From the NCBI RefSeq assembly GCF_900113705.1, contig NZ_FOQI01000001.1, positions 186,001-250,000 on the forward strand: a DNA stretch of 64,000 bases, written 5' to 3'. Origin of the DNA: Collimonas sp. OK307. GTDB lineage: Bacteria; Pseudomonadota; Gammaproteobacteria; Burkholderiales; Burkholderiaceae_D. The first letter of the stretch is position 1. The number at the start of each line of letters is the position of its first letter. A model generated the notes under the pieces. The model ran no database searches. It saw only the letters and a list, made by a program, of their open reading frames with translations, and had not been told where the DNA came from. Shown piece by piece: positions 35,534-45,521 of this stretch. The translations under genes were made by a program, and so were the position numbers.

Positions 35534-37261
35534 TTAAAACCCTTTGCCGATTTCGGCCCAGGCGCGCACCGATTTATTGTCGCCGATCAGTTGCGGCGTC
35601 GATCCGATCGGCGCTGCAACATACAGCTTGGCATGCCACTGATCGGGGCCGGCCCAATTCAAGCCGACGCCTACTCCGCTCAGTGTCGCGCTATTGTCCC
35701 CCGGCAGCCACTGGTTCTTGTTGACCGTGACGTGTTCGCTGTCGACGAAGGCCAGCACTTGCCAGCGACCCGATGCGAACTGCCCGAGGTCATGGCGTAA
35801 TTCAATCGAACCGTAGATCCCCGTATCGCCGGACATTACGCCGATGTCATAGGCGCGCACCGTATAGGGGCCGCCCGCAATCATTTTTTCCGCGGAATCC
35901 AGGTTGCCGTTTGCCCATTGGTAGGACAGCGCGAAAAACAGTGAATTATCTTGGGTCAGATTTTGCAGCTGCGCGAAATTCGCATTCCATTTTGTGAAGC
36001 TGCCCTGTGTTTTAGCAGTTGCAGCATCAGCCAGTTGCGCCGCCTGATCGTCGAATCCGACTCTCCCCGCTGTCACTCCGATATTCCAGGTGCCGATGCC
36101 GCCAGCGAGTATGGAGTTGCGCCAGTCGCCGTTCAGGCTCGCAGTCCAGTTATCCAGATGCCGGTCGGTTTTGATATTGGTGGCGCCGATCTCATCCTTC
36201 AGTTGTTTGTGATCGTACTGGATCTGGCCGTACAGATTGGCGCTGCGCGTGCGCATGAACGGATGTTTGACCCACCCGCTCGCTACCTGTGCGGTGCCAT
36301 GGCCGTCAAGCGCACTCAAGGAGTCGCCGAGTCTGTAATGCAACGCCGAATAGGAGGCGCCCATTCGTGTGCCCATCCCATTCAACAGCGCTTCGTAGGC
36401 AACGCTGCCGTAATTCAGGTCTCTGCCACTAGTCAGGCCGCCGATGCTAAGGACATCACCAAGATGCAGCGGATCGAAGACATTCACAGATGCCCCGAGG
36501 CGGGCGCGTCCGGTGTAGCGGTTGCCGTTATTGTCCACCGTCGCGTTTCCGGCGACGCGCGCCGTTGCATCGGATTGCACCTGCAGGTCGGAAGTTCCGA
36601 CCGCTTCGCCCGGCTTCAAAATAGCGGTGACGGCGACGCCTGGAATATCAGAGACCAGCAGCAACGCTCTGTCGAGCTCGTCCTGAGTAACCGCTTGTCC
36701 GGCTTGTAATGGCGATAGCGTTTGCTGCAGCAAGCTGTCGTTCACCCGGCTGCGGTTGTCCAGCCTGATCTGGCCGTAACGCGCCTCGATCACCGTGACA
36801 CGCACCACACCGCCTTGAATCGCTTGTGCCGGGATGATCGCGCGTGCCAGCGGGTAGCCATGACTATGGTAATAGTCGGTGATCCGGGCAACCACTTCGC
36901 CGAGTTGGGCGAGAGTCAGATTCTTGCCTTCGGCATCAGCCACCAGCGCGTGCAGAGTTGCCGTATCGAACGCGGCATTGCCGGATAGCTGGATACTGCT
37001 GATATTGAAAGATGCGCTCGGCGGCAGTTGGGCGCCGCCTTCCCGCTCGATAGTCAAGCCGGTTCCCGCCGAAGACGGGGCTGCCGGTTTGACCGGCTGG
37101 ATTTGCTGCAATATGGAGCCGGCGCCGGGCGGTGCTACCTGGTCGGCGGCAAACGCCGCAAACGGTGGGTAGCTGAGCAGCATTGCTGCGACAATCAGTT
37201 TCATCGGTTTCATCGGATGTAAAAATTTATCGTTATTTTTCACTGGGGCTCGCTTATTCAT
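35534..37261 (-). CDS. Two-partner secretion outer-membrane transporter (TpsB, ShlB/FhaC family)
   Basis: A 575-residue Omp85-superfamily transporter. The signal peptide ends near AFAADQ, preceded by a longer charged N-region that starts at the ATG overlapping the tpsA stop (ATGAATAA). A POTRA domain (ShlB-type) spans about 79-155 (FNISSIQLSGNAAFD to VTVIEARYGQIRL). A 16-strand barrel follows, ending in the aromatic EIGKGF. The L6 loop motif, usually VRGY, reads VRAY in GGPYTVRAYDIG. It would secrete the TpsA protein encoded directly upstream. An internal start at 37213 would also keep the signal peptide. Confidence 0.92.
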   Translation of the reverse strand: MNKRAPVKNNDKFLHPMKPMKLIVAAMLLSYPPFAAFAADQVAPPGAGSILQQIQPVKPAAPSSAGTGLTIEREGGAQLPPSASFNISSIQLSGNAAFDTATLHALVADAEGKNLTLAQLGEVVARITDYYHSHGYPLARAIIPAQAIQGGVVRVTVIEARYGQIRLDNRSRVNDSLLQQTLSPLQAGQAVTQDELDRALLLVSDIPGVAVTAILKPGEAVGTSDLQVQSDATARVAGNATVDNNGNRYTGRARLGASVNVFDPLHLGDVLSIGGLTSGRDLNYGSVAYEALLNGMGTRMGASYSALHYRLGDSLSALDGHGTAQVASGWVKHPFMRTRSANLYGQIQYDHKQLKDEIGATNIKTDRHLDNWTASLNGDWRNSILAGGIGTWNIGVTAGRVGFDDQAAQLADAATAKTQGSFTKWNANFAQLQNLTQDNSLFFALSYQWANGNLDSAEKMIAGGPYTVRAYDIGVMSGDTGIYGSIELRHDLGQFASGRWQVLAFVDSEHVTVNKNQWLPGDNSATLSGVGVGLNWAGPDQWHAKLYVAAPIGSTPQLIGDNKSVRAWAEIGKGF

Positions 37262-40200
37262 CCGTGCTCACAATATTGTCTGGCAGCTTGACCCCGCCAC
37301 CGATAATTTTCACTGCAACTCCGCCCATCCCATTGTCGATCGAGCCGGAATTACTACTCTGCGGCTGGATATTAAACGGCGTCAGGTCGAGCGCCGCCAA
37401 ATTGATGCCTTGGTGCGAAGGAGCAAACATCGCATCCAGCGAGGCAATCACATTCTGCACCGAGAAAGGCGCAGTTCCTGCTTTCAACGTCAGTGCGGTG
37501 GCATTCCCTGCGGCTTGCCGGAAAAGATAGTTCGTCGCGCTCAAGCCGCCGCCGTTGATCGCATATTGTCCCGGCAGGCTGGTCGGCCCGACGTTTGAAG
37601 TCCAGGTCAGGCCGCCTGTCGTCGCATTATCCAGCGTATCGCCAGCCACAAACCCGCTCAGAATTCCGCTCAGGCCGGATGGTATTTGTCCGGTAAGGCT
37701 GCTGGCGGGATTGGCATTGTAGGTAAGCGTGGCGGGCGTAATATTGGCAGTCGCCGTCGCCGTGCTGTTCACCGTATAGTTGCCGGCGTCGGCGCCGCTC
37801 GCAGTGATGCCCGATATCGATACGATTTTGCCGATTCCGGCATTCCTGTCTGCAAAGTTCGCCGAAGTATCGCTAAATGTCACCGCATCGCCGGCAAGCC
37901 CGCCGCTTAGCGTCACCACACCTGTCGTATTACCGTCATAGGTTTTGTTGGCGCCGACTGCTGCAACATTGATGGCAAGTGGCGTGATATCGGCAGTGGT
38001 CGATGCGGTGGAATTGCTGACCTGGTAGTTGCCGGCATCTGCACCGCTCGCACTGATGCCTGAAACGGTAACCGTCTTGCCCGTACCGACATTCTTGTTG
38101 GCGAAGTTCACCGAGGTATCGCTGAACGTCACCTTGTCGCCGCTGATCAAGCCGTTGCCCGTCAATGTGGCCAAATCGGAAGTCGTAGCGTCATAGACCT
38201 TGTTGGCGCCAGTTGCCACCACCGTGACCGACTGTTTATTGACAATATAGTCACCCGAAATGGCGCCCAATATGTAATTGCCGGCATCGGCGCCGCCCAA
38301 CGGGCCGCTGACCGATTCGATGCCAGTGTGGGTGCCGGCTATCAGGTGGCCGCTGCTGCTGGTAAGACCCGCCGTATTCACGGAAGCGCCCGGTGCGCTA
38401 ACCAGGTCGCCCGAGATGACGTTCGATATGCTGACGGCGCCCGGTACCAGCGGCGAACCGTAGGTCGAGCTGCCGGTAGCAATCGCGCCTGCCAGCGCCA
38501 GCTGGTTCACGGTGTAATCGCCAGTTGGAGCGGCAAACGTATAGTTGCCGGCATCGGCTCCGCTTAGCGCGCTGACTGACTCAATGCCAGTGTGGGTTCC
38601 AGCTGTCAAATGCCCGCTGCTGCTGGTAAGGCCGCTCGTGTTGATGGCGATCGTCGCCGTGCCCAGCGTGTCGCCCGCAATGGCATTCGTGAAACTCGCG
38701 GCGCCCGGCGTCAAGGCAGAACCGTAAGTCGAGCTGCCGGTCCCGATCGTGCCTGTCAACGCCAACTGGCTCACTGTGTAATCGCCGGTCGGAGCTGCAA
38801 AAGTATAGTTGCCGGCATCGGCTCCGCTCAGCGCGCTGACGGCTTCAATGCCGGTGTGCGTTCCAGCACTCAAGTGTCCGCTACCGCTCGTAAGGCCGGT
38901 CGTGTTGACCGTAACCGTCGCGGTACCCAATGCGTCGCCTGCCACGGCATTCGTAAAATTCGCCGCTCCTGGCGCCAGAGTTGAACCGTAGGTTGAGTTG
39001 CCGGTCACGATCGCCCCGGTCAACGCCAGCTGATTCACGGTGTAGTCGCCGGTTGCGCCGGTAAAAGTATAATTGCCGGCATCCGCGCCGCCCAAAGTCG
39101 TGCCTACCGATTCGATCCCGCTATGCGTGCCGGCAATCAAATGCCCGCTGGTGCTGGTCAGGCCTGTCGTATTCACGGTCGCTGCCGCAGGCGTGACAAC
39201 ATCGCCGGCAATAGCATTCGTAAAATTCGCCGCACCTGGCGCCAAGGTTGAACCGTAGGTCGAGCTGCCCGCCGCGATCGAGCCGTTCAAGGCCAGTGGC
39301 GTGACGGTATAGTTGCCCGTAGCGCCAGCAAAGGTGTAATTGCCGGCATCCGCTCCGCTCAAGGTAGTACCGACCGCTTCGATACCGTTATGCGTGCCGG
39401 CAATCAAGTGTCCGCTGGTGCTAGTCAGACCCGCCGTATTCACCGTGACTGCAGCGGGCGTGACAGCGTCGCCCGAGACCAGATTGGTGAAACTCGCCGC
39501 CCCCGGCGCCAACGCTGAGCCATAGGTCGAATTGCCTGCCGCAACCGTAGCTGCCAACGCCAGCTGGCTGACGCTGTAGTCGCCCGTGACACCGGTAAAG
39601 GTGTAGTTGCCCGCATCCGCTCCACTCAGTCCGCTGATCGATTCAATGCCAGTATGTGTTCCTGCTATCAAATGTCCGCTGCTGCTGGTGAGGCCCGTCG
39701 TATTGATCGCGACCGTCGTCGTACCTAATGCATCGCCGACCACGGCGTTCGTGTAGCTCGCCGCACCTGGCACCAGCGGCGAACCGTAGGTCGAGCTGCC
39801 CGTCCCGATCGAGCCGGTCAACGCCAATGGCGTGACGGTATAGTTGCCGGTTGCGCCTGCAAAGGTGTAATTGCCGGCGTCCATTCCGCTCAAGGTAGTA
39901 CCGACCGATTCGATGCCGTTATGGGTGCCGGCAATCAAGTGTCCGCTGGTACTGGTCAAACCTGTCGTATTCACCGTGACTGCCGCTGGCGTGACAACAT
40001 CGCCCGAGACCAGATTGGTGAAACTCGCCGCGCCTGGCACCAAGGCCGAGCCATAGGTCGAATTGCCTGTCGCAACCGTCGCTGCCAACGCCAGCTGGCT
40101 GACGCTGTAGTCGCCCGTGATACCCGTAAAGGTGTAGTTGCCCGCATCCGCCCCACTCAGTCCGCTGATCGACTCAATGCCGGTATGTGTTCCTGCTATC

Positions 40201-43200
40201 AAATGTCCGCTGCTGCTGGTGAGACCAGTCGTATTAATTCCGACCGTCGTCGTACCTAATGCATCGCCGACCACGGCATTCGTGAAACTCGCCGCGCCTG
40301 GTGCCAGGGCCGCCCCGTAGGTCGAACTGCCCGTTCCGATCGAGCCGGTCAACGCCAATGGCGTGACGGTATAGTTGCCGGTTGCGCCTGCAAAAGTGTA
40401 ATTGCCCGCGTCCGCTCCGCTCAAGGTAGTACCGACCGCTTCGATGCCGTTATGCGTGCCGGCAATCAAGTGTCCGCTGGTGCTGGTCAGACCTGTCGTA
40501 TTCAGCGTGACTGCCGCCGGCGTCACAGCGTCACCCGAGACCAGATTGGTGAAACTCGCCGCGCCTGGCACCAAGGCCGAGCCATAGGTCGAACTGCCTG
40601 TCGCAACCGTCGCTGCCAACGCCAGCTGGCTGACGCTGTAGTCGCCCGTGATACCCGTAAAGGTGTAGTTGCCCGCATCCGCCCCACTCAGTCCGCTGAT
40701 CGACTCAATGCCGGTATGTGTTCCTGCTATCAAATGTCCGCTGCTGCTGGTGAGACCAGTCGTATTGATTCCGACCGTCGTCGTGCCCAATACGTCGCCC
40801 GCCACGGCATTCGTGAAACTCGCCGCGCCTGGTACCAGGGCCGCCCCGTAGGTCGAACTGCCGGTTCCGATCGAGCCGGTCAACGCTAGCTGACTGACGG
40901 TGTAGTCGCCGGTAATACCGGCAAAAGTGTAATTGCCCGCATCTGTTCCGTTCAACGCACTGATCGATTCAATCCCGGTATGGGTTCCAGCACTCAAGTG
41001 GCCACTGGTACTGGTGAGCCCCGTCGTATTTACTGCAACCGTAGCCGGGCCCAGTACATCACCCGAAATCGTCCCCACCAGGTTTGCAGCTCCCGGCGCC
41101 AAAGTTGAACCGTAGGTTGAACTGCCTGTTCCGATCGAACCGGTCAGCGCCAACGGGCTTACGGTGTAATTGCCGCTAGCGCCGGCAAAGGCGTAGTTGC
41201 CTGCATCCGCACCGCTTAAAGTAGCACTTAACGATTCAATTCCGGTATGCGTGCCGGCAATCAAGTGTCCGCTGGTGCTGGTCAGACCCGTCGTATTCAC
41301 TGTGACTGCCGCTGGCGTGACAATGTCGCCGGAGAGCAGATTCGTCAAACTCGCCGTACCCGGTGTCAAAGCCGCACCGTAAATCGAGCTGCCGGGCGCA
41401 ACCGTAGCGCCCAACGTCAACTGATTGACGGTATAGTTTCCGGTCAGCCCGGCAAATGTGTAGTTACCCGCATCGGCCCCACTCAATCCGCTGACCGTTT
41501 CAATTCCGGCATGGGTTCCGGCGATCAAATGCCCGCTGGTGCTGGTGAGGCCCGTTGCATTCACCGCAACCGTGGCCGTGCCTAATGCATCGCCCGATAC
41601 GGCATTGGTGAAGCTTGCTGCCCCCGACGCCAAGGCCGAACCATAGGTTGAGCTGCCCGTCGCGATCGAGCCGGTCAAGGCTAATGGCGTGACGGTGTAA
41701 TTGCCCGTGGCCCCGGCAAACGTGTAATTACCCTTGGTCGCATCGGTTCCGCTCAGGACGCCGCTAACGGACTCTATGCCGTTGTGCGTGCCGGCCGTCA
41801 GGTTGCCGCTGGTGCTGGTCAGGCCTGTTGTATTCACAGTTACTGGCGCGGCAGTGACAACATGCCCGGCGATCATGTTGCTGAAACTCACCGTGCCCGG
41901 CACCAGGGCCGAACCATAAGTAGAACTTCCAGCGCTGATCGTACCGATCAGCGCAAGCGGATTGATTGTCAACGCCCCATTGACAAAAACAATGTTGTAA
42001 CCCTGCTGGCTCGTGGAGGAAACGCCTGACGCTGTAATCGCGTACGTACCGACGTCAACCGCGGTTTGCGATGATCCGCCATAACTTATGCTACCCGCCA
42101 GGCCGCTCGGCATCCCGCTATATATGTAGCCGTTGAGACCGGTGTAAGTAACTCCATTGTTACTGGCATACGCCGCGCCATTGAAAGTGCTGGCGGCATT
42201 GTTAGCGGTGACGGTCAGCTGCGTCATGGCGCCGAGCAATAGCGGATGGTTGCCGCTGAACATTACCCACGTGCCGGTGCCGGGAGTGAAGTCCCATGCA
42301 GGATTCACACTTCCATTGGCTGCGGTGCTGGAGGTGTAATTGGCCTGGTTCTGAATATTTGCAGTGGTCATGCCGGTGCCGCCGTCAGATGTTGCCTGGC
42401 CGGAGGTCGTGGTATCCCAGAAGCTGCCGGTGACATTACCGACGTTACTGCCAATCAAGCCGCCAACTGAGGTCGAGCCGCTCCCGGCGCTGACACTGCC
42501 AGTCGAAAAACTCTTGGTGATTGTGCCACCAGACGCCCCACCGTAGCCATTGCTGCCTACCAGTCCGCCGATAGCGGATGCACCGGCAGCGCCGGTTACA
42601 CTGCCCGTTGCATAGCTGTTGTCGACCACAGCGTTGGTGACCGCATCGCCGTAGTTCTGACCAACCAGCCCGCCGACAACGCTGGTGCCAGAAACACTTC
42701 CTGTCGCATAGCTCTTGCTTATCGTGGCCGTGCCGCCAAAACCAGAATTAGTCCCGACCAAGCCGCCCACATAGGACACGCCGCTTACAGACCCTGTGGC
42801 ATAGCTGTTGGTAATCAGGCTGGCGCCGGTGCTTCCACCATAGCTGTAACCGACCAGTCCGCCGACATAACTGCTGGAGCCGGTTACATTCCCCGTTGCA
42901 TAGCTATAACTGACCGTACCGCCCTGCATGCCACCGACCAAACCGCCGACCTCAGTTGCCGCAGTTCCGCCATTGACAGTTCCGCTTGCGTAGCTTCTGG
43001 TGACCGTACCAGCGTCATTGGTTTGTCCCACCAGTCCTCCCACGGAAATAGCGTTGGCGGTTGCAGTTACGGTAGCGGTCGAAAAACTATTACTGACCTT
43101 GCCGAAGTCTTGGCCTACCAGCCCGCCGACATCATTTCCCGAGGTGACTGTCACGCTCCCGCCGAGCAAGCCGACGTTGCGGACCAAACCGGGTGTACCT

Positions 43201-44882
43201 ACGGCGCCAAACATACCCACGCCGACAACCGAACCTTGATTGACCGTCAGGCCGCTGACGGTATGGCCCAAACCGTCAAAAACGCCGGAAAACATTTGCG
43301 ACTGGGTTAATGGTGTACCACCTATCGCACCACCTATCGGCTTGAAGCCCACACCGCCGTTCCAACCAGAAGTCGCCGCGGCATTGATATCACTGCCCAA
43401 CGCGTAATACCCCCCCAGGTTGCCTACCATCCCCTGCAAGCTACCGTCACCGCTGCTGGTTGCTAAGCCCAGGCTGTTAATTACCGTATAAACGTGATTG
43501 TTCATCGTCAGCACACCGCTGCCGCTGAAATTGACGCGCCCGTTAAACCCGGCGGCGCCTAAAGCAACGTTGACGTTGCCGCTGCCAGGCTCCAGATCGA
43601 GGCTGGCCGAACCGCTTGCCGTCATCGTGGCATTGATGTTCACGTCGTTGCTGGCATTCAGGGTCAGCTTGTGTCCGCTCCAGGTTACCGTATCGTTGAC
43701 GTTGACATTGCCGCTGGTGCCGCCGGCGCCGCTAGCCGAAGAAATCGTCACATTGCCCGAGCTTAATGAAGCGTTAAGCGCGGCGCCGGTGAGGTCGCCG
43801 TTGCTAGAGGCGATCGTGAAATCTGTCGGATCGATCAGCCAGGTGCCAGCCAGGCCTAACGCCGCGGCCGTGGTGATCTTTGCGTTATTCGCCACTTTGA
43901 CATTGGCCGCGCTGGTCTCGATGAAACCACCGTTGCCGCCATTTGGCGCACTGGCGTCAAGCGTGCCGCCGACATTGACAGTTCCCGCCGCCATGCCGCC
44001 CAGCAAAGTAATCGTGCCGCCCTGGTTTTCCACGGTGCGCGCTTCAATCACGCCGGTATTGTTGACGACGCTAGCCAGTAACGCATCTTTTGCGCCGGCA
44101 GTCATGATGACGCGGCCGCCGTCAGCCTGGATCAATCCACCGTTTTCAGCCACGCTGTTCAATACACTTTGGTCGACCTGCATTTGCAGCAGGCTGTTAC
44201 CGCTGAATGTGAGCGTGACGGCGTTGCCGGCGCCGAGCGCCACCGCGCCCTGTTGCGCGCTGATAGTTCCTTGGTTGCTGACATGGTTGCCGAGCAAGGC
44301 GACGTAGCCGCCGTTGGCAGCCGTAATCGTCCCCTGGTTGACCACGCTGCCTGAGCCGCCGCCACTGAAAGTGCGGGTGTTACCGCTCAAGCTCGCATCA
44401 CGGACATCCAGCGTGGAGGCAACCAGGCCGCCGACATTGACTTGCGCACCAGCACCGAACAGGATCCCGTTCGGGTTGATCAGGTACACTTGGCCGTTGG
44501 CATTCAAACGCCCAAGGATTTGCGTGCCATTGGTATCGAATACACGATTGACGGCGATCGCACTCGCTGAAGGCTGCACGAAATTCACCGTTTCTTGCGG
44601 GGCGATGTTGAAACCGGTCCAGTTCACAGAGAGATTCTGGCTGGCCTGGTTGATCGTGGTGGTTGAACCGGACTGCTTGATGCTTCCGGCACCGGAAACT
44701 AGCTGGCCGCCGGTCGGCGCCGCCTGAGCGGCAATCGCAGTAAGCGACAATGCCGCCGCCACCAGCTTGCGGCGCCCTCCCTTGCCACGTCCGCGCGTTG
44801 TTTCCGCTACAGCGATCCAACCGTTGGTAACTGTGCTCCAGACCAGACGGTAGATGTGGTTCATAGACCCGTGGCGTTTCAT
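37254..44882 (-). CDS. Giant two-partner secretion exoprotein (TpsA, filamentous hemagglutinin type) with GLUG, MBG and YDG repeats
   Basis: A 2542-residue exoprotein. An ESPR-type extended signal (MNHIYRLVWSTVTNGWIAVAE, from the internal ATG 44864) leads to SLTAIAAQA cleavage. The TPS domain follows, with GGQLVSGAGSI, QETVNFVQPSA, LINPNGILFGAGAQ and VGGLVAST. Next come a beta-helix region, about seven GLUG motifs (VGGLVG, YATGSVSG; 42.4-43.2 kb), 14 MBG-type repeats of 88-89 residues (38.25-41.96 kb), and two YDG domains (KVYDATT, KTYDGNT). The C-terminal tail of about 70 residues has no known fold. No CT toxin, RGD or cysteine pair is evident, so it is more likely an adhesin or matrix protein than a contact-dependent toxin. 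The start at ATG 44882 follows TTGGGGA at about 10 bases. Its stop overlaps the tpsB start. Confidence 0.92.
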   Translation of the reverse strand: MKRHGSMNHIYRLVWSTVTNGWIAVAETTRGRGKGGRRKLVAAALSLTAIAAQAAPTGGQLVSGAGSIKQSGSTTTINQASQNLSVNWTGFNIAPQETVNFVQPSASAIAVNRVFDTNGTQILGRLNANGQVYLINPNGILFGAGAQVNVGGLVASTLDVRDASLSGNTRTFSGGGSGSVVNQGTITAANGGYVALLGNHVSNQGTISAQQGAVALGAGNAVTLTFSGNSLLQMQVDQSVLNSVAENGGLIQADGGRVIMTAGAKDALLASVVNNTGVIEARTVENQGGTITLLGGMAAGTVNVGGTLDASAPNGGNGGFIETSAANVKVANNAKITTAAALGLAGTWLIDPTDFTIASSNGDLTGAALNASLSSGNVTISSASGAGGTSGNVNVNDTVTWSGHKLTLNASNDVNINATMTASGSASLDLEPGSGNVNVALGAAGFNGRVNFSGSGVLTMNNHVYTVINSLGLATSSGDGSLQGMVGNLGGYYALGSDINAAATSGWNGGVGFKPIGGAIGGTPLTQSQMFSGVFDGLGHTVSGLTVNQGSVVGVGMFGAVGTPGLVRNVGLLGGSVTVTSGNDVGGLVGQDFGKVSNSFSTATVTATANAISVGGLVGQTNDAGTVTRSYASGTVNGGTAATEVGGLVGGMQGGTVSYSYATGNVTGSSSYVGGLVGYSYGGSTGASLITNSYATGSVSGVSYVGGLVGTNSGFGGTATISKSYATGSVSGTSVVGGLVGQNYGDAVTNAVVDNSYATGSVTGAAGASAIGGLVGSNGYGGASGGTITKSFSTGSVSAGSGSTSVGGLIGSNVGNVTGSFWDTTTSGQATSDGGTGMTTANIQNQANYTSSTAANGSVNPAWDFTPGTGTWVMFSGNHPLLLGAMTQLTVTANNAASTFNGAAYASNNGVTYTGLNGYIYSGMPSGLAGSISYGGSSQTAVDVGTYAITASGVSSTSQQGYNIVFVNGALTINPLALIGTISAGSSTYGSALVPGTVSFSNMIAGHVVTAAPVTVNTTGLTSTSGNLTAGTHNGIESVSGVLSGTDATKGNYTFAGATGNYTVTPLALTGSIATGSSTYGSALASGAASFTNAVSGDALGTATVAVNATGLTSTSGHLIAGTHAGIETVSGLSGADAGNYTFAGLTGNYTVNQLTLGATVAPGSSIYGAALTPGTASLTNLLSGDIVTPAAVTVNTTGLTSTSGHLIAGTHTGIESLSATLSGADAGNYAFAGASGNYTVSPLALTGSIGTGSSTYGSTLAPGAANLVGTISGDVLGPATVAVNTTGLTSTSGHLSAGTHTGIESISALNGTDAGNYTFAGITGDYTVSQLALTGSIGTGSSTYGAALVPGAASFTNAVAGDVLGTTTVGINTTGLTSSSGHLIAGTHTGIESISGLSGADAGNYTFTGITGDYSVSQLALAATVATGSSTYGSALVPGAASFTNLVSGDAVTPAAVTLNTTGLTSTSGHLIAGTHNGIEAVGTTLSGADAGNYTFAGATGNYTVTPLALTGSIGTGSSTYGAALAPGAASFTNAVVGDALGTTTVGINTTGLTSSSGHLIAGTHTGIESISGLSGADAGNYTFTGITGDYSVSQLALAATVATGNSTYGSALVPGAASFTNLVSGDVVTPAAVTVNTTGLTSTSGHLIAGTHNGIESVGTTLSGMDAGNYTFAGATGNYTVTPLALTGSIGTGSSTYGSPLVPGAASYTNAVVGDALGTTTVAINTTGLTSSSGHLIAGTHTGIESISGLSGADAGNYTFTGVTGDYSVSQLALAATVAAGNSTYGSALAPGAASFTNLVSGDAVTPAAVTVNTAGLTSTSGHLIAGTHNGIEAVGTTLSGADAGNYTFAGATGNYTVTPLALNGSIAAGSSTYGSTLAPGAANFTNAIAGDVVTPAAATVNTTGLTSTSGHLIAGTHSGIESVGTTLGGADAGNYTFTGATGDYTVNQLALTGAIVTGNSTYGSTLAPGAANFTNAVAGDALGTATVTVNTTGLTSGSGHLSAGTHTGIEAVSALSGADAGNYTFAAPTGDYTVSQLALTGTIGTGSSTYGSALTPGAASFTNAIAGDTLGTATIAINTSGLTSSSGHLTAGTHTGIESVSALSGADAGNYTFAAPTGDYTVNQLALAGAIATGSSTYGSPLVPGAVSISNVISGDLVSAPGASVNTAGLTSSSGHLIAGTHTGIESVSGPLGGADAGNYILGAISGDYIVNKQSVTVVATGANKVYDATTSDLATLTGNGLISGDKVTFSDTSVNFANKNVGTGKTVTVSGISASGADAGNYQVSNSTASTTADITPLAINVAAVGANKTYDGNTTGVVTLSGGLAGDAVTFSDTSANFADRNAGIGKIVSISGITASGADAGNYTVNSTATATANITPATLTYNANPASSLTGQIPSGLSGILSGFVAGDTLDNATTGGLTWTSNVGPTSLPGQYAINGGGLSATNYLFRQAAGNATALTLKAGTAPFSVQNVIASLDAMFAPSHQGINLAALDLTPFNIQPQSSNSGSIDNGMGGVAVKIIGGGVKLPDNIVSTDE
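38250..41965 (-). repeat. Tandem 264-267 bp repeats (14 MBG-type units) within tpsA
   Basis: Each unit begins with a segment like GSSTYGSALVPGAASFTN, continues to NTTGLTSTSGHLIAGTH and ends in GADAGNYTFAG then GDYTV. Two subtypes exist: one with ALGTTTV and one Leu before SGADAGN, and another with VVTPAAVTV and a one-residue longer GTTLSGADAGN. They alternate in the middle, creating a higher-order period of about 531 bp (for example 39340, 39871 and 40402; also 40138 and 40669). Some copies are nearly identical at DNA level, which points to recent duplication or gene conversion. Confidence 0.9.
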
Positions 44883-45521
44883 GAAATTATTCCCCAATAA
44901 AATCTGTTTTCCCCGCGCGGACAAAGTGCGCAGCTTGCCCGCTCCATCTTCGGCCGCCCATTCCCTAAGTTCAGCTTTCCCTGCTCTTCGCCCGGCGTCA
45001 ACAGTGACGCCGGGCGAATGAGCCGTGCAGAATTCTCTTTACGTGCCTAACCAGCCCGGCTCGCAAAAAAACAGCGGCTTGGCGGGACTAACTTTCACTA
45101 CGTAAAAACGTATAACAACAGCGGATTCAGTAAGATGGGGGCGACGCGCGGTACGCCAGAATGCAATGAGACTCCCATTTGAACAATGGCAGATCGGGAT
45201 GACTTAATTGGTTTCCCTATCAATTTTTTTTCTTCTAGGCAAAATACTACACCAACTAGCAACATTGCACGCAAGCTAAATGTTGCCGCAAAGAGACTCA
45301 ATCAAATTTTGGCGCCAAGTAGTTGTATGCCAACATCACGAAGCTATTTTTTCGGGCAAGTATTGCTGAATTCTCGTTTTCCTGTTCAACTGCCGCATGC
45401 CGTAAATTGACTTGCAGCAACTCCAACACATATGGAAGCAAGATGTTTATTTTAGTAAACACCGCACTTTGAACAGCAATACCGCCGTTTCTTAATCCAC
45501 ATAACACTCAAGGAGAAGTTC
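44883..45521. other. Long noncoding region between tpsA and the tail-collar gene
   Basis: About 640 bases between divergent genes. Apart from the hairpin at 44987-45018 I see no gene; short open frames on both strands have no ribosome site or recognisable product. The right 350 bases are A+T-rich and should hold promoters for the tail-collar gene and perhaps tpsA. Confidence 0.5.
44987..45018. other. 14-bp perfect hairpin in the tpsA leader
   Basis: TTCGCCCGGCGTCA (44987-45000), loop ACAG, TGACGCCGGGCGAA (45005-45018). It lies 105-136 bases upstream of the tpsA start, in what would be its 5' leader or promoter. It could be a leader hairpin or a terminator insulating tpsA. No T-run follows. 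Confidence 0.6.

Noticed and set aside
38250-41965. Regular repeats that might be taken for a CRISPR array
   Set aside because: Units are 264-267 bp, coding and in frame; there are no short repeats with unique spacers and no cas genes.
37410-44727. Many open frames of 60-270 residues on the plus strand across the tpsA region, several nearly identical to each other
   Set aside because: They are the mirror of the tpsA repeats; the similarity follows from the 264-267 bp units and none has a ribosome site or known fold.
37254-44882. Contact-dependent inhibition (CdiA) toxin
   Set aside because: No VENN-type boundary, no C-terminal toxin-like domain and no small immunity gene next to it; tpsB follows directly.
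45098-45410. Two short frames in the tpsA/tail-collar gap
   Set aside because: No ribosome site and no recognisable protein; overlapping frames on opposite strands.
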